A stretch of DNA of 64,000 nucleotides from Burkholderiales bacterium Ga0077547. GTDB lineage: Bacteria > Pseudomonadota > Gammaproteobacteria > Burkholderiales > Burkholderiaceae_C. Below the pieces are notes generated by a model that worked only from the letters and a program-made list of their open reading frames with translations, was not told the DNA's origin and made no database searches. Positions 57,137 to 64,000 of the stretch are shown in pieces (the first letter of the stretch is position 1; every line of letters starts with the position of its first letter). Position numbers and translations under genes: made by a program. The stretch lies in contig LNEY01000027.1 of the NCBI GenBank assembly GCA_001464195.1, positions 1 through 64,000 on the forward strand. The letters run 5' to 3'.

Positions 57137-57167
57137 TTGCGTGGCCACGGGGGGCGATCTCTACAAT
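57137..57167 (+). promoter_or_regulatory. Promoter of lpxC
   Basis: TACAAT (57162-57167) is a good -10 box; TTGCGT (57137-57142) with a 19-base spacer is a weak -35. The -10 ends only 6 bases before the lpxC ATG, so the transcript would start at or very near the start codon. Confidence 0.5.
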
Positions 57168-57173
57168 GAAGTG

Positions 57174-58109
57174 ATGCTGGCTCAGCGCACATTGAAATCA
57201 CTGACCCGCGCGGTTGGCGTCGGCGTGCACGGCGGGCAGCGGGTCGAGATGACGTTGCGACCGGCACCTCCGGATACCGGGGTCGTGTTCCGCCGGGTCG
57301 ATCTGCCACAGCCGGTGGACATTCCGGTTCGCCCGCAGTCGGTGTGCGACACCCGCATGGCCACGGCGCTGTCCCCGGGCGGAGACCCGGGTGCGCCGAA
57401 AGTGAACACTGTCGAGCACCTGCTGTCGGCCTGCGCAGGTCTGGGCATCGACAACCTGATCGTCGACATCACCGCCGAAGAGGTGCCCATCCTCGATGGC
57501 TCGGCGGCGTCGTTCGTGTTCCTGCTGCAAAGCGCTGGCATCGAACTGCAGGCAGCGCCGAAGCGTTTTTTGCGCCTGCGCAAACCGGTGGAAGTGCGCG
57601 AAGGCGAGGGTGCCAGCCTGAAATGGGCGCGGCTCGAACCCTTCGACGGCTACCGACTGACCTTCGAGATTTCATTCGACCACCCGGCGGTCAACCAGAC
57701 CGGCCAGCACGTGGTGTTCGACATGGGTTCGGGCCAGTACAAGCGTGAGATCGCGCGGGCTCGCACCTTCGGCTTCACGAAGGACGTTGAAATGATGCGT
57801 TCGCGAGGTCTGGGCCTGGGCGGCAGCCTCGACAACGTGGTGGTGGTGGACGACTACAAGGTGCTCAACAGCGGCGGGCTGCGCTATGGCGATGAATTTG
57901 CCAAGCACAAGATCCTCGACGCGATCGGTGACCTGTATGTGTTCGGCCACCCGCTGATTGGCGCTTACAGCGCATTCAAGTCGGGCCATGCGCTCAACAG
58001 CAAGCTGGTGTTGGCGGTGCTGGCCGACTCGGACGCGTTCGAGATCGTCACCTTCGCCGATGAGTCGAAAGCCCCTGCCGGCTTGGCCGAGTTGGCGCCC
58101 GCATGGTGA
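57174..58109 (+). CDS. lpxC: UDP-3-O-acyl-N-acetylglucosamine deacetylase
   Basis: Zinc enzyme that makes the first committed step of lipid A synthesis. It has 311 residues. It starts [21 protein letters not shown], typical for the family. [17 protein letters not shown] holds the first zinc His, and [17 protein letters not shown] the other two ligands (His and Asp); [18 protein letters not shown] near the end carries the catalytic His. No Shine-Dalgarno is visible before the ATG, and a promoter -10 box sits 6 bases upstream, suggesting a leaderless message. As in E. coli it closes the dcw cluster. Confidence 0.95.
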   Translation: MLAQRTLKSLTRAVGVGVHGGQRVEMTLRPAPPDTGVVFRRVDLPQPVDIPVRPQSVCDTRMATALSPGGDPGAPKVNTVEHLLSACAGLGIDNLIVDITAEEVPILDGSAASFVFLLQSAGIELQAAPKRFLRLRKPVEVREGEGASLKWARLEPFDGYRLTFEISFDHPAVNQTGQHVVFDMGSGQYKREIARARTFGFTKDVEMMRSRGLGLGGSLDNVVVVDDYKVLNSGGLRYGDEFAKHKILDAIGDLYVFGHPLIGAYSAFKSGHALNSKLVLAVLADSDAFEIVTFADESKAPAGLAELAPAW

Positions 58110-58159
58110 TCGGCCTGTTTTCAACGCAGCCACCGGCTGTGAACTGAAAGTCTGACGAC

Positions 58160-58366
58160 ATGGTGGTATTCGCTTGGGTGATGGGCTCGATCGTCGCGCT
58201 GATGGGTGGCATCAGTTTGGTGTCGTTCGCCATCTTCATCGGCACGGGCATCGACCTGTGGCTCAAACGCGCCCGCGGGTTCCGACGCTTTGCGTTCGCG
58301 GCAATGCTCTTTTGGTTCAATGTCTGGATCTGGGGCACCGTGGTGATGGTCCTGATCAACTGGTGA
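58160..58366 (+). CDS. Small two-helix membrane protein of unknown function
   Basis: A 68-residue protein with two probable membrane segments (VMGSIVALMGGISLVSFAIF and AAMLFWFNVWIWGTVVMVL) around a short basic loop (LKRARGFRR). I do not recognise the family. The basic loop between helices implies both ends face the periplasm. It follows lpxC by 50 bases and abuts the convergent hydrolase gene: its stop TGA and the other gene's stop form the palindrome TGATCA. Confidence 0.6.
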   Translation: MVVFAWVMGSIVALMGGISLVSFAIFIGTGIDLWLKRARGFRRFAFAAMLFWFNVWIWGTVVMVLINW

Positions 58367-58984
58367 TCAGGATCGGTGGATATCCAGGCCCAGGAAGTCG
58401 CGCACCGCGGCAAATGACGCCTCGAATTCGCTGAGTGCGTGATCGTGGCCCTCGAGTAATTGCATCGGGCAGCCCGCGTAGCGCGCGGCCATCTCTCGCC
58501 AGTCCAGCACCTCGTCGCCTTTTGCGATGACCGCGAAGTAGCGCGCTGGGTGGGCCAGGGTCGGTGGCGTCATGTCGCGCAGCTCGGCGATGTATTCAGG
58601 CCGAAAGTAGAAGCGCTCTTCGCTGTGCCAGGCGGTGGTCTCGCCGATTCGGTCGGCCAGGTCGCGAGCGGGATACACCGCAGGATTGAGCACCGCGACG
58701 CGGGCTGCATGCGCCCAGCGTTCGGCCAGCACCGTCGCGTAGAAGCCGCCTAACGAACTGCCGACCACGGCGGTCTGCGCCCAGGGCCAGCGGGCCGTGC
58801 CGCGCGCCAGCAGATCGATCGCGTCCCGCGGAGAAGGTGGCAGTTGGGGGCACCACCAATGGATGTCAGGCCGGTGCGTCTGTACCCAGTCGCGGAACTG
58901 CCGGGCCTTGGCCGATTGCGGCGACGAGCGAAAGCCGTGCAGGTAGAGCAGATGCGAGACGGGCAACGCGTCGTCTGCGGACAC
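58367..58984 (-). CDS. YqiA/YcfP-like alpha/beta-hydrolase (esterase)
   Basis: Predicted cytoplasmic esterase of 205 residues. LLYLHGFRSSPQSAKARQF is the oxyanion/first-strand motif, VGSSLGGFYATVLAERW contains the nucleophile Ser elbow (G-S-S-L-G-G), VIAKGDEVLDWREM the acid Asp and LEGHDHALSEFE the catalytic His. This pattern fits the YqiA (UPF0227) family. GTG at 58984 is chosen since AAGG lies about 9 bases upstream and it begins 5 bases after the mpl stop; an extended frame overlaps mpl. It is translated downstream of mpl, so probably one transcript. The natural substrate is unknown. Confidence 0.85.
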   Translation of the reverse strand: MSADDALPVSHLLYLHGFRSSPQSAKARQFRDWVQTHRPDIHWWCPQLPPSPRDAIDLLARGTARWPWAQTAVVGSSLGGFYATVLAERWAHAARVAVLNPAVYPARDLADRIGETTAWHSEERFYFRPEYIAELRDMTPPTLAHPARYFAVIAKGDEVLDWREMAARYAGCPMQLLEGHDHALSEFEASFAAVRDFLGLDIHRS

Positions 58985-58989
58985 AGGGC

Positions 58990-60384
58990 TCAACCTTGGG
59001 CCGCGAGCGCCTTCAGCAGCAGCCCGTGCACGCCGCCGAAGCCGCCGTTGCTCATGCACAGCACATGGTCGCCCGGCTGGGCTGCGGCGACAACGCCCGC
59101 GACCAGCGTGTCGATGCGGTCGCTGACCGAGGCCAGCTTGCCCAGTGGCGCCAGCGCCTGCGCAGCGTCCCAGTCGAGGCCCCCGCTGTGGCAGAACGAC
59201 AGGTCGGCCTCTTCCAGTGCCCAGGGCAGCTGGGCCTTCATGGTGCCTTGCTTCATCGTGTTGGAGCGGGGCTCGAACACCGCCAGGATGCGCGGCCGTG
59301 CCTGGGTGGCCGGGTCCCAGCGCGCATCGATCTGGCGGCGCAGCCCGTTGATCGTGGTGCGCATCGCGGTCGGATGGTGGGCGAAATCGTCGTAGACGCT
59401 GACCCCGGCCGCGCTGCCACGCAGTTCGAGCCGGCGGCGCACATTCTCAAAGCTCGCCAATGCCTGGGCTGCCGCGTCCGCGGGCACGCCGAGGTGATCG
59501 GCTGCGGCGATGGCCGCCAGCGCATTCAGTTGATTGTGTTCACCGGCCAGCGCCCACTCGACGCGCGCTTGCCGCATGCTGCCTCGCAGCACATCGAACG
59601 CGTGCGGCTCGCCGCGGGCGCGCCACTCGCCGGGTGTCTCCTTGCGTGCGCCAAAGCGCACCACCTCGCTCCAGCACCCAACGCCGAGCACCCGTTGCAG
59701 CGCCTCGTCGCGCGCATTGACGACCAGGCGCCCTTGCGAGGGCACCGTGCGGACCAGGTGGTGGAACTGCCGCTCGATCGCCGCCAGGTTCTCGAAGATG
59801 TCGGCGTGATCGAACTCCAGGTTGTTCAGGATTGCCGTGCGCGCGCGGTAGTGGACGAACTTGCTGCGCTTGTCGAAGAAGGCGGTGTCGTACTCGTCGG
59901 CCTCGATGACGAACGGCGCATTCGGGCTTCGCGATCCCAGCCGGGCGGACACGCCGAAGTTCAGTGGCACCCCGCCCACCAGAAAGCCGGGCTCCAGTGC
60001 GGCCTTCTCCAGGATCCAGGCGAGCATCGCGGTGGTTGTCGTCTTGCCGTGGGTGCCCGCCACGGCGAGCACATGTCGACCTTGCAGCACGTGCTCGGCC
60101 AGCCACTGCGGGCCGCTGGTGTACGGGGCACCGGCGTCGAGCACGGCTTCCATCAGCGGGTTGCCGCGTGTCACCACATTGCCAATGACAAACACATCGG
60201 GGTGCAGTGCCAACTGGTCGGCGCCATAGCCCTCGATCAACTCGATGCCGAGCGCGCGCAACTGGTCGCTCATCGGCGGGTAGACGCCGCTGTCGCAGCC
60301 CGTCACCCGATGCCCGACCTCGCGCGCCAGGGCCGCAAGCCCGCCCATGAAGGTGCCGCAGATGCCCAGGATGTGAATGTGCAT
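58990..60384 (-). CDS. mpl: UDP-MurNAc:tripeptide ligase Mpl (murein recycling)
   Basis: Reuses the tripeptide L-Ala-D-Glu-mesoDAP released from old peptidoglycan by joining it to UDP-MurNAc with ATP. It has 464 residues and is a MurC paralogue. HILGICGTFMGGLAALAREVGH is the opening Mpl signature, [17 protein letters not shown] the P-loop, VIEADEYDTAFFDKRSKFVHYR the Mg motif and VYDDFAHHPTAMRTTINGL the C-domain motif. The CGTFMGG (not GAGMSG) pattern separates it from MurC. It matches a recycling role with Slt, encoded at 13-15 kb. Confidence 0.94.
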   Translation of the reverse strand: MHIHILGICGTFMGGLAALAREVGHRVTGCDSGVYPPMSDQLRALGIELIEGYGADQLALHPDVFVIGNVVTRGNPLMEAVLDAGAPYTSGPQWLAEHVLQGRHVLAVAGTHGKTTTTAMLAWILEKAALEPGFLVGGVPLNFGVSARLGSRSPNAPFVIEADEYDTAFFDKRSKFVHYRARTAILNNLEFDHADIFENLAAIERQFHHLVRTVPSQGRLVVNARDEALQRVLGVGCWSEVVRFGARKETPGEWRARGEPHAFDVLRGSMRQARVEWALAGEHNQLNALAAIAAADHLGVPADAAAQALASFENVRRRLELRGSAAGVSVYDDFAHHPTAMRTTINGLRRQIDARWDPATQARPRILAVFEPRSNTMKQGTMKAQLPWALEEADLSFCHSGGLDWDAAQALAPLGKLASVSDRIDTLVAGVVAAAQPGDHVLCMSNGGFGGVHGLLLKALAAQG

Positions 60385-60450
60385 GGAGTCGCGATGTTCA
60401 GGAACCGGGTTTCGGCAGCGGCCGCCGACGGCAGCACCGTGTTGTCAGGC

Positions 60451-61743
60451 TCAGGATTGCAAGGCTTGTGCCGCAGCTTCGGTGGTCGCTGCAATGTCTT
60501 CCGGCCGATGCGCTGCACTGACAAAGCCGGCTTCGTACAAGGCTGGTGCCAGATAGACGCCGCGATCGAGCATGGCGTGGAAGAAGCGATTGAAACGCTC
60601 TTTGTCGGTGGCCAGCACGGCCGGGTAGTTTTGCGGCAGTGCTGACGCGAAGAAAAAGCCGAACATGCCGCCTTCGCTGTCGGTGACCAGGGGCACGCCA
60701 GTGGTCTTGGCCGCCGCCGCCAGGCCATTGACCATTTGACGGGTGCTGGCAGCCAATGCCTCGTAGAAGCCCGGCTTCTGGATTTCACGCAGCGTGGCGA
60801 GGCCGCAGGCCGTGGCCACTGGATTGCCCGACAGCGTACCGGCCTGGTAGACCGGGCCCAACGGCGCCAGCTGCGACATCACCGCCCGCCGCCCGCCGAA
60901 AGCGGCCAGCGGCATGCCGCCGCCGATCACCTTGCCGAACACGCTGATGTCGGGCGCGAAGCCGGGGATCAATTGCTTGTACAAAGATTGAGCGCCGCCG
61001 AGCGCGACGCGAAAGCCCGTCATCACCTCGTCGAACACCAGCAGCACGCCGTGCTTCGTGCACAACTCGCGCAGCCGGGTCATGAAGGGCACGCTCGCAC
61101 GCACGAAATTCATGTTGCCGCAGATCGGCTCGATCATCACGCAGGCCATGTCGGCGCCGTGCAGCGTGAACGCCTCGTCGAGCTGAGCGACGTTGTTGTA
61201 TTCGAGCACGACGGTGTGCTTGACCACATCGTCCGGCACGCCAGCGCTGGTCGGGTTACCGAAGGTGGCGAGGCCCGAGCCTGCCTTGACCAGCAGCGCA
61301 TCAGCGTGACCGTGATAGCAGCCCTCGAACTTGACGATCTTGTTGCGGCCGGTGGCGCCGCGCGCCAGTCGCAACGCGCTCATCGCTGCTTCAGTGCCCG
61401 AGCTGACGAGGCGCACCTGGTCCATGCTGGGCACCAGCTTCAGGATCTCCTCGGCCAGTTCGATCTCGCGCTCGGTCGGCGCACCGAACGAGAAGCCGTC
61501 GAGCGCGGCCTTTTGCACCGCTTCGAGCACCGCAGGGTGGCCATGGCCCAGGATCATGGGCCCCCAGGAGCCGATGTAATCGATGTAGCGCTTGCCTTCA
61601 GCGTCGAAGATGTAGGGGCCCTGTGCCCGCGCGATGAAGCGCGGCGTGCCGCCGACGGCGCGAAAGGCGCGCACCGGCGAGTTCACGCCTCCTGGAATGA
61701 CGCGCTGGGCGCGCTCGAAAAGCTGTGCGTTGGTGGAAGTCAT
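60451..61743 (-). CDS. hemL: Glutamate-1-semialdehyde 2,1-aminomutase
   Basis: PLP enzyme that makes 5-aminolevulinate in the C5 route to heme. It has 430 residues. [20 protein letters not shown] at the start, [51 protein letters not shown] and [11 protein letters not shown] are all canonical. The PLP Lys is in [18 protein letters not shown]. It is the middle of a minus-strand run thiD-like / hemL / mpl, with 55 bases to the upstream kinase gene and 66 to mpl. Confidence 0.96.
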   Translation of the reverse strand: MTSTNAQLFERAQRVIPGGVNSPVRAFRAVGGTPRFIARAQGPYIFDAEGKRYIDYIGSWGPMILGHGHPAVLEAVQKAALDGFSFGAPTEREIELAEEILKLVPSMDQVRLVSSGTEAAMSALRLARGATGRNKIVKFEGCYHGHADALLVKAGSGLATFGNPTSAGVPDDVVKHTVVLEYNNVAQLDEAFTLHGADMACVMIEPICGNMNFVRASVPFMTRLRELCTKHGVLLVFDEVMTGFRVALGGAQSLYKQLIPGFAPDISVFGKVIGGGMPLAAFGGRRAVMSQLAPLGPVYQAGTLSGNPVATACGLATLREIQKPGFYEALAASTRQMVNGLAAAAKTTGVPLVTDSEGGMFGFFFASALPQNYPAVLATDKERFNRFFHAMLDRGVYLAPALYEAGFVSAAHRPEDIAATTEAAAQALQS

Positions 61744-61798
61744 GGCGATCGATGAGGTGCGGGCGGTGGCGATGCGGCCGGTGCGACCCGGCCGGGTG

Positions 61799-62737
61799 TC
61801 AGTGGATGTGGCGGGAGCCGGGCGCATCGGGCGGCATGGCGTCGCCGTCCAGGCCATCCTCGTCTTCGCCTGGAGCCAGCGCCCAGAAGAAGCGATCCGG
61901 CACGACATTGCCCATGCCTGGGCGGAAGCCGGCATCCAGTGCCTGATCGAGGAAGGCCAGCGATTCGCCGACAGCGGTATGCAACTCGCTGCCCGAGGCC
62001 AGCAGGGCGGCCAGCGCAGCCGACAGCGTGTCGCCCGCTGCAATGAAGCTGGCGTCGAAGCGCTCGAATTTCTCGCCGGTCAGCGCACCCTGAGGTGAGG
62101 CCAAGACGTTGTCGAGGTGCTGATCCGCGCTCTTGCCGGTGGTCACCAGCACGCTGGTGACCAACACGAAGTTGGTGCCGTGCTCGGCCGCGGCCACCGC
62201 CAGCTCTCGCGGTGAGGCGGGGCGGTCGGCCTCCCAGTCGGGCAGCAGGAAGTCGGTCAGCGTCTGGTGGCTGCCGACCAGCACCTCGGTCTGTGGCAGC
62301 ACCAGCTCGCGAAACGCATCGAGGTAGGCCTGCTGCGCGTCTTCCTCCAGCCATGACAGGCTCGGCATGTAGGCCACCAACGGCACATCCGGGTAATCCG
62401 ACAGGATTTCCGCCACGGCGCCGACCGCCTCGGCCGAGCCGAGAAAGCCCACCTTCCAGGCAGCGATCGTGATGTCCTCAAGCACGTTGCGCGCCTGTTC
62501 GGCGACCACGTCGGCCTCGATCGGGTGGTGATCGAACACTTCTGCCGTGTCGCGCAGCACGATGGAGGTGATGACCGGCAGCGCATGCGCACCCATGGCG
62601 GCGATGGTGGCGACGTCCCCGCTGGCACCGCCCGCGCCGGTGGCGTCCGACGCGTTGAAGCTCATCACGCAAGCAGGCGACGGCGCTTCCTGCACTTCGT
62701 CGGTGGGGTCGGGGGTCGCCTGGGGTTGTACGGTCAT
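61799..62737 (-). CDS. ThiD/PfkB-like kinase (hydroxymethylpyrimidine kinase family)
   Basis: Ribokinase-fold kinase of 312 residues, resembling ThiD, which phosphorylates hydroxymethylpyrimidine for thiamine. The opening [21 protein letters not shown] is a changed version of the ThiD SDSGGGAGIQADLKT loop, and [11 protein letters not shown] follows the family. In ThiD a GTGC motif carries the catalytic Cys; here the place reads [15 protein letters not shown], with Asp as in pyridoxal kinases. Substrate is therefore uncertain. An acidic tail ([14 protein letters not shown]) is unusual. The start at 62737 is ATG. It is next to hemL and divergent from rubredoxin, which could hint at a shared role in cofactor supply. 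Confidence 0.75.
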   Translation of the reverse strand: MTVQPQATPDPTDEVQEAPSPACVMSFNASDATGAGGASGDVATIAAMGAHALPVITSIVLRDTAEVFDHHPIEADVVAEQARNVLEDITIAAWKVGFLGSAEAVGAVAEILSDYPDVPLVAYMPSLSWLEEDAQQAYLDAFRELVLPQTEVLVGSHQTLTDFLLPDWEADRPASPRELAVAAAEHGTNFVLVTSVLVTTGKSADQHLDNVLASPQGALTGEKFERFDASFIAAGDTLSAALAALLASGSELHTAVGESLAFLDQALDAGFRPGMGNVVPDRFFWALAPGEDEDGLDGDAMPPDAPGSRHIH

Positions 62738-62900
62738 GGCGGAAGACTCGGGTGAGGAAGGGAGGGCGCGCCCGCAGGGCTGTGACCGATGATGAAAGCA
62801 AGCGAGCGGCACCACGAGGCGACCCGACGCACAGGAAAAGCCGCTGCAAACGCTGCGTCGGTAGAATGAATTTGATTGTAATGACCCGTCCAAAGCCACC

Positions 62901-63074
62901 GTGACCGACCCTCGAACCTGGATGTGCCTGATCTGCGGCTGGATCTACGATGAGGCCACGGGTGACCCGGAGCACCACATCGCGCCCGGTACCCGCTGGG
63001 AAGATGTGCCGATGAATTGGACCTGCCCTGAATGCGGTGCCCGAAAAGAAGACTTTGAGATGGTGCAGATCTGA
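62901..63074 (+). CDS. Rubredoxin
   Basis: Single-iron electron carrier of 57 residues. The FeCys4 site is made by WMCLICGWIYDEATGDPE (C-x2-C) and WTCPECGARKEDFEMV (C-x2-C). The start is a GTG at 62901, and no longer in-frame candidate looks better. The electron partner is unknown; rubredoxins of this kind often serve peroxide or alkane oxidation. It is divergent from the ThiD-like gene (163-base gap with a TAGAAT -10-like box at 62862-62867) and 51 bases upstream of pilG. Confidence 0.95.
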   Translation: MTDPRTWMCLICGWIYDEATGDPEHHIAPGTRWEDVPMNWTCPECGARKEDFEMVQI

Positions 63075-63125
63075 CCGATAACCCGACAGGCGGGGCACGG
63101 GCGTGCCCTGATGAGGAGAATGTCA

Positions 63126-63542
63126 GTGGACAGTGACGATGGGGCGAACGTGCCCAGGACCAGGGTGCTGGTCATCGACGACAGCAACACCATCCGCCGC
63201 AGCGCGGAAATATTTCTCAAGCAAGGCGGCTACGACGTTTACTTGGCGGAAGACGGTTTCGACGCGCTGTCCAAGGTCAATGATCATGCGCCCGCGCTGA
63301 TCTTCTGCGACATCCTGATGCCAAGGCTGGACGGCTACCAGACCTGCGCCATCATCAAGCGCAACAGCCGCTACGCCGACGTACCGGTGATCATGCTGTC
63401 GTCCAAGGACGGCCTGTTCGACAAGGCGCGCGGTCGGATGGTCGGCTCACAGGATTACCTGACCAAGCCGTTCACCAAGGACCAGTTGCTGGACGCGGTT
63501 CGCCTGCATCTGAAGGAAGACGCCGCGGTGTCGCAGAACTGA
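63126..63542 (+). CDS. pilG: Twitching-motility response regulator PilG-like
   Basis: Stand-alone receiver of 138 residues. The acidic pocket is VLVIDDSNTIRR, the phospho-Asp is about residue 62 (IFCDILMPRLDGYQ), then VIMLSSKDG and the Lys in YLTKPFTKDQ. It matches PilG, which links the Pil-Chp chemosensory system to type IV pilus extension. GTG at 63126 has AGGAG 7 bases before it; ATG at 63120 and 63111 are too close to that site. pilH follows 81 bases later, as in other betaproteobacteria. Confidence 0.88.
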   Translation: MDSDDGANVPRTRVLVIDDSNTIRRSAEIFLKQGGYDVYLAEDGFDALSKVNDHAPALIFCDILMPRLDGYQTCAIIKRNSRYADVPVIMLSSKDGLFDKARGRMVGSQDYLTKPFTKDQLLDAVRLHLKEDAAVSQN

Positions 63543-63623
63543 CGCTTTTTGTCATTGTTTTCGCGGCGCACGGCTTGCTTCTCGAAGGAGTTGGGCACTG
63601 AAATCGACTCCCGAGGACAAGAA

Positions 63624-63989
63624 ATGGCAATCAAGAACATTCTGTTGGTCGACGATTCGAAGACAGAGCTCTATTTCGTGTCGGACCTGCTGAAAAAGCA
63701 GGGGTATGCCGTGCGCACCGCCGAGAACGGCGAAGAGGCGATGCGCCGATTGGAAGAACAAACCCCCGACCTGATCCTGATGGATGTGGTCATGCCCGGT
63801 CAGAACGGGTTTCAGCTGACCCGCTCGATCACCCGTGACCCGCGCTTTTCCCGAGTGCCGGTCATCATGTGTACCAGCAAGAACCAGGAAACCGACAAGG
63901 TCTGGGGTATCCGCCAGGGCGCCCGCGACTACATCGTCAAGCCGGTGAATGCCGAGGAACTGACGGCGAAGATTCGTGCTTTCGGCTGA
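63624..63989 (+). CDS. pilH: Twitching-motility response regulator PilH-like
   Basis: Stand-alone receiver of 121 residues. ILLVDDSKTELYFV gives the acidic pocket, LILMDVVMPGQNGFQLTR the phospho-Asp (about residue 52), VIMCTSKNQETDKVWG and the Lys in YIVKPVNAEEL complete it. The CTSKNQETDKVWGIRQGA stretch is specific to PilH, the second regulator of the Pil-Chp system. GAGGAC before the ATG is the ribosome site. Its stop overlaps an ATG (TGATG) at 63989 that may start the next gene. Confidence 0.9.
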   Translation: MAIKNILLVDDSKTELYFVSDLLKKQGYAVRTAENGEEAMRRLEEQTPDLILMDVVMPGQNGFQLTRSITRDPRFSRVPVIMCTSKNQETDKVWGIRQGARDYIVKPVNAEELTAKIRAFG

Positions 63990-64000
63990 TGAAGGTGGCG
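63989..64000 (+). CDS. Possible start of the next pil gene, cut by the window
   Basis: ATG at 63989 overlaps the pilH stop (TGATG) and reads M-K-V-A to the window end. A CheW-like pilI is the usual next gene after pilH. Only four codons are visible, so this rests on position alone. Confidence 0.2.

Noticed and set aside
1..64000. CRISPR arrays, tRNAs, rRNAs, insertion sequences, phage genes
   Set aside because: Looked for by eye on both strands; no regular spacer repeats, tRNA arms, transposase or phage-like products were seen.

Overview
The window is a gene-dense, high-GC piece of a bacterial chromosome. It most resembles a betaproteobacterium of the order Burkholderiales, perhaps the Rubrivivax/Leptothrix/Methylibium group. 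I base this on protein resemblance and gene neighbourhoods: a double-length four-ATPase UvrA, a type III pantothenate kinase, a complete mraZ-to-lpxC division and cell-wall cluster, and a hemL / thiD-like / rubredoxin / pilG-pilH junction. No database search was possible, so the genus is an inference. I saw no prophage, insertion sequence, CRISPR array, tRNA or rRNA. The window is mostly core genome, with one toxin-antitoxin pair.

Layout. (1) 1-7.2 kb: the 3' part of ahpF, a terminator and a long imperfect inverted repeat, then uvrA on the minus strand. (2) 7.4-10.9 kb: a soluble hybrid histidine kinase followed by a FeeM/LuxI-like acyltransferase. This is the best candidate here for an undescribed signalling pair. 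(3) 11-18.2 kb: a minus-strand group slt / SDR / cca, two successive 5-formyltetrahydrofolate cyclo-ligase homologues, a small tail-anchored protein, a 2Fe-2S ferredoxin and a PPK2 kinase. (4) 18.3-24.9 kb: coaX, a thiolase and an enoyl-CoA hydratase, a porin, an acyl-CoA thioesterase and an Atm1-type ABC exporter. (5) 24.9-28.1 kb: a glutamate/aspartate-type ABC uptake operon behind a near-consensus sigma-54 promoter, with gltJ broken by one extra T. (6) 28.1-39.2 kb: mazEF, pyrC, an NYN/OST-HTH protein, a DUF3025 protein, htpX, RNase P RNA, a Bcr/CflA exporter, an alpha-carbonic anhydrase, a GGDEF-EAL protein and an NnrU-like protein. (7) 39.3-58.1 kb: the dcw cluster mraZ-rsmH-ftsL-ftsI-murE-murF-mraY-murD-ftsW-murG-murC-ddlB-ftsQ-ftsA-ftsZ-lpxC. 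(8) 58.2-64 kb: a small membrane protein, a YqiA-like hydrolase, mpl, hemL, a ThiD-like kinase, rubredoxin, pilG and pilH.

How the genes work together. The dcw cluster makes lipid II from UDP-MurNAc (MurC, D, E, F, Ddl, MraY, MurG), polymerises and cross-links it at the septum (FtsW, FtsI) and builds the divisome (FtsL, Q, A, Z); LpxC starts lipid A synthesis. Mpl and Slt, encoded nearby, belong to peptidoglycan recycling and turnover. Most dcw genes overlap by ATGA or a few bases, which indicates translational coupling. At the one place where a gap would break this chain, ftsW-murG, a 30-codon reading frame overlaps both neighbours by ATGA.

Start codons were chosen from Shine-Dalgarno spacing and family alignment from memory. 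Several genes use GTG or TTG starts.
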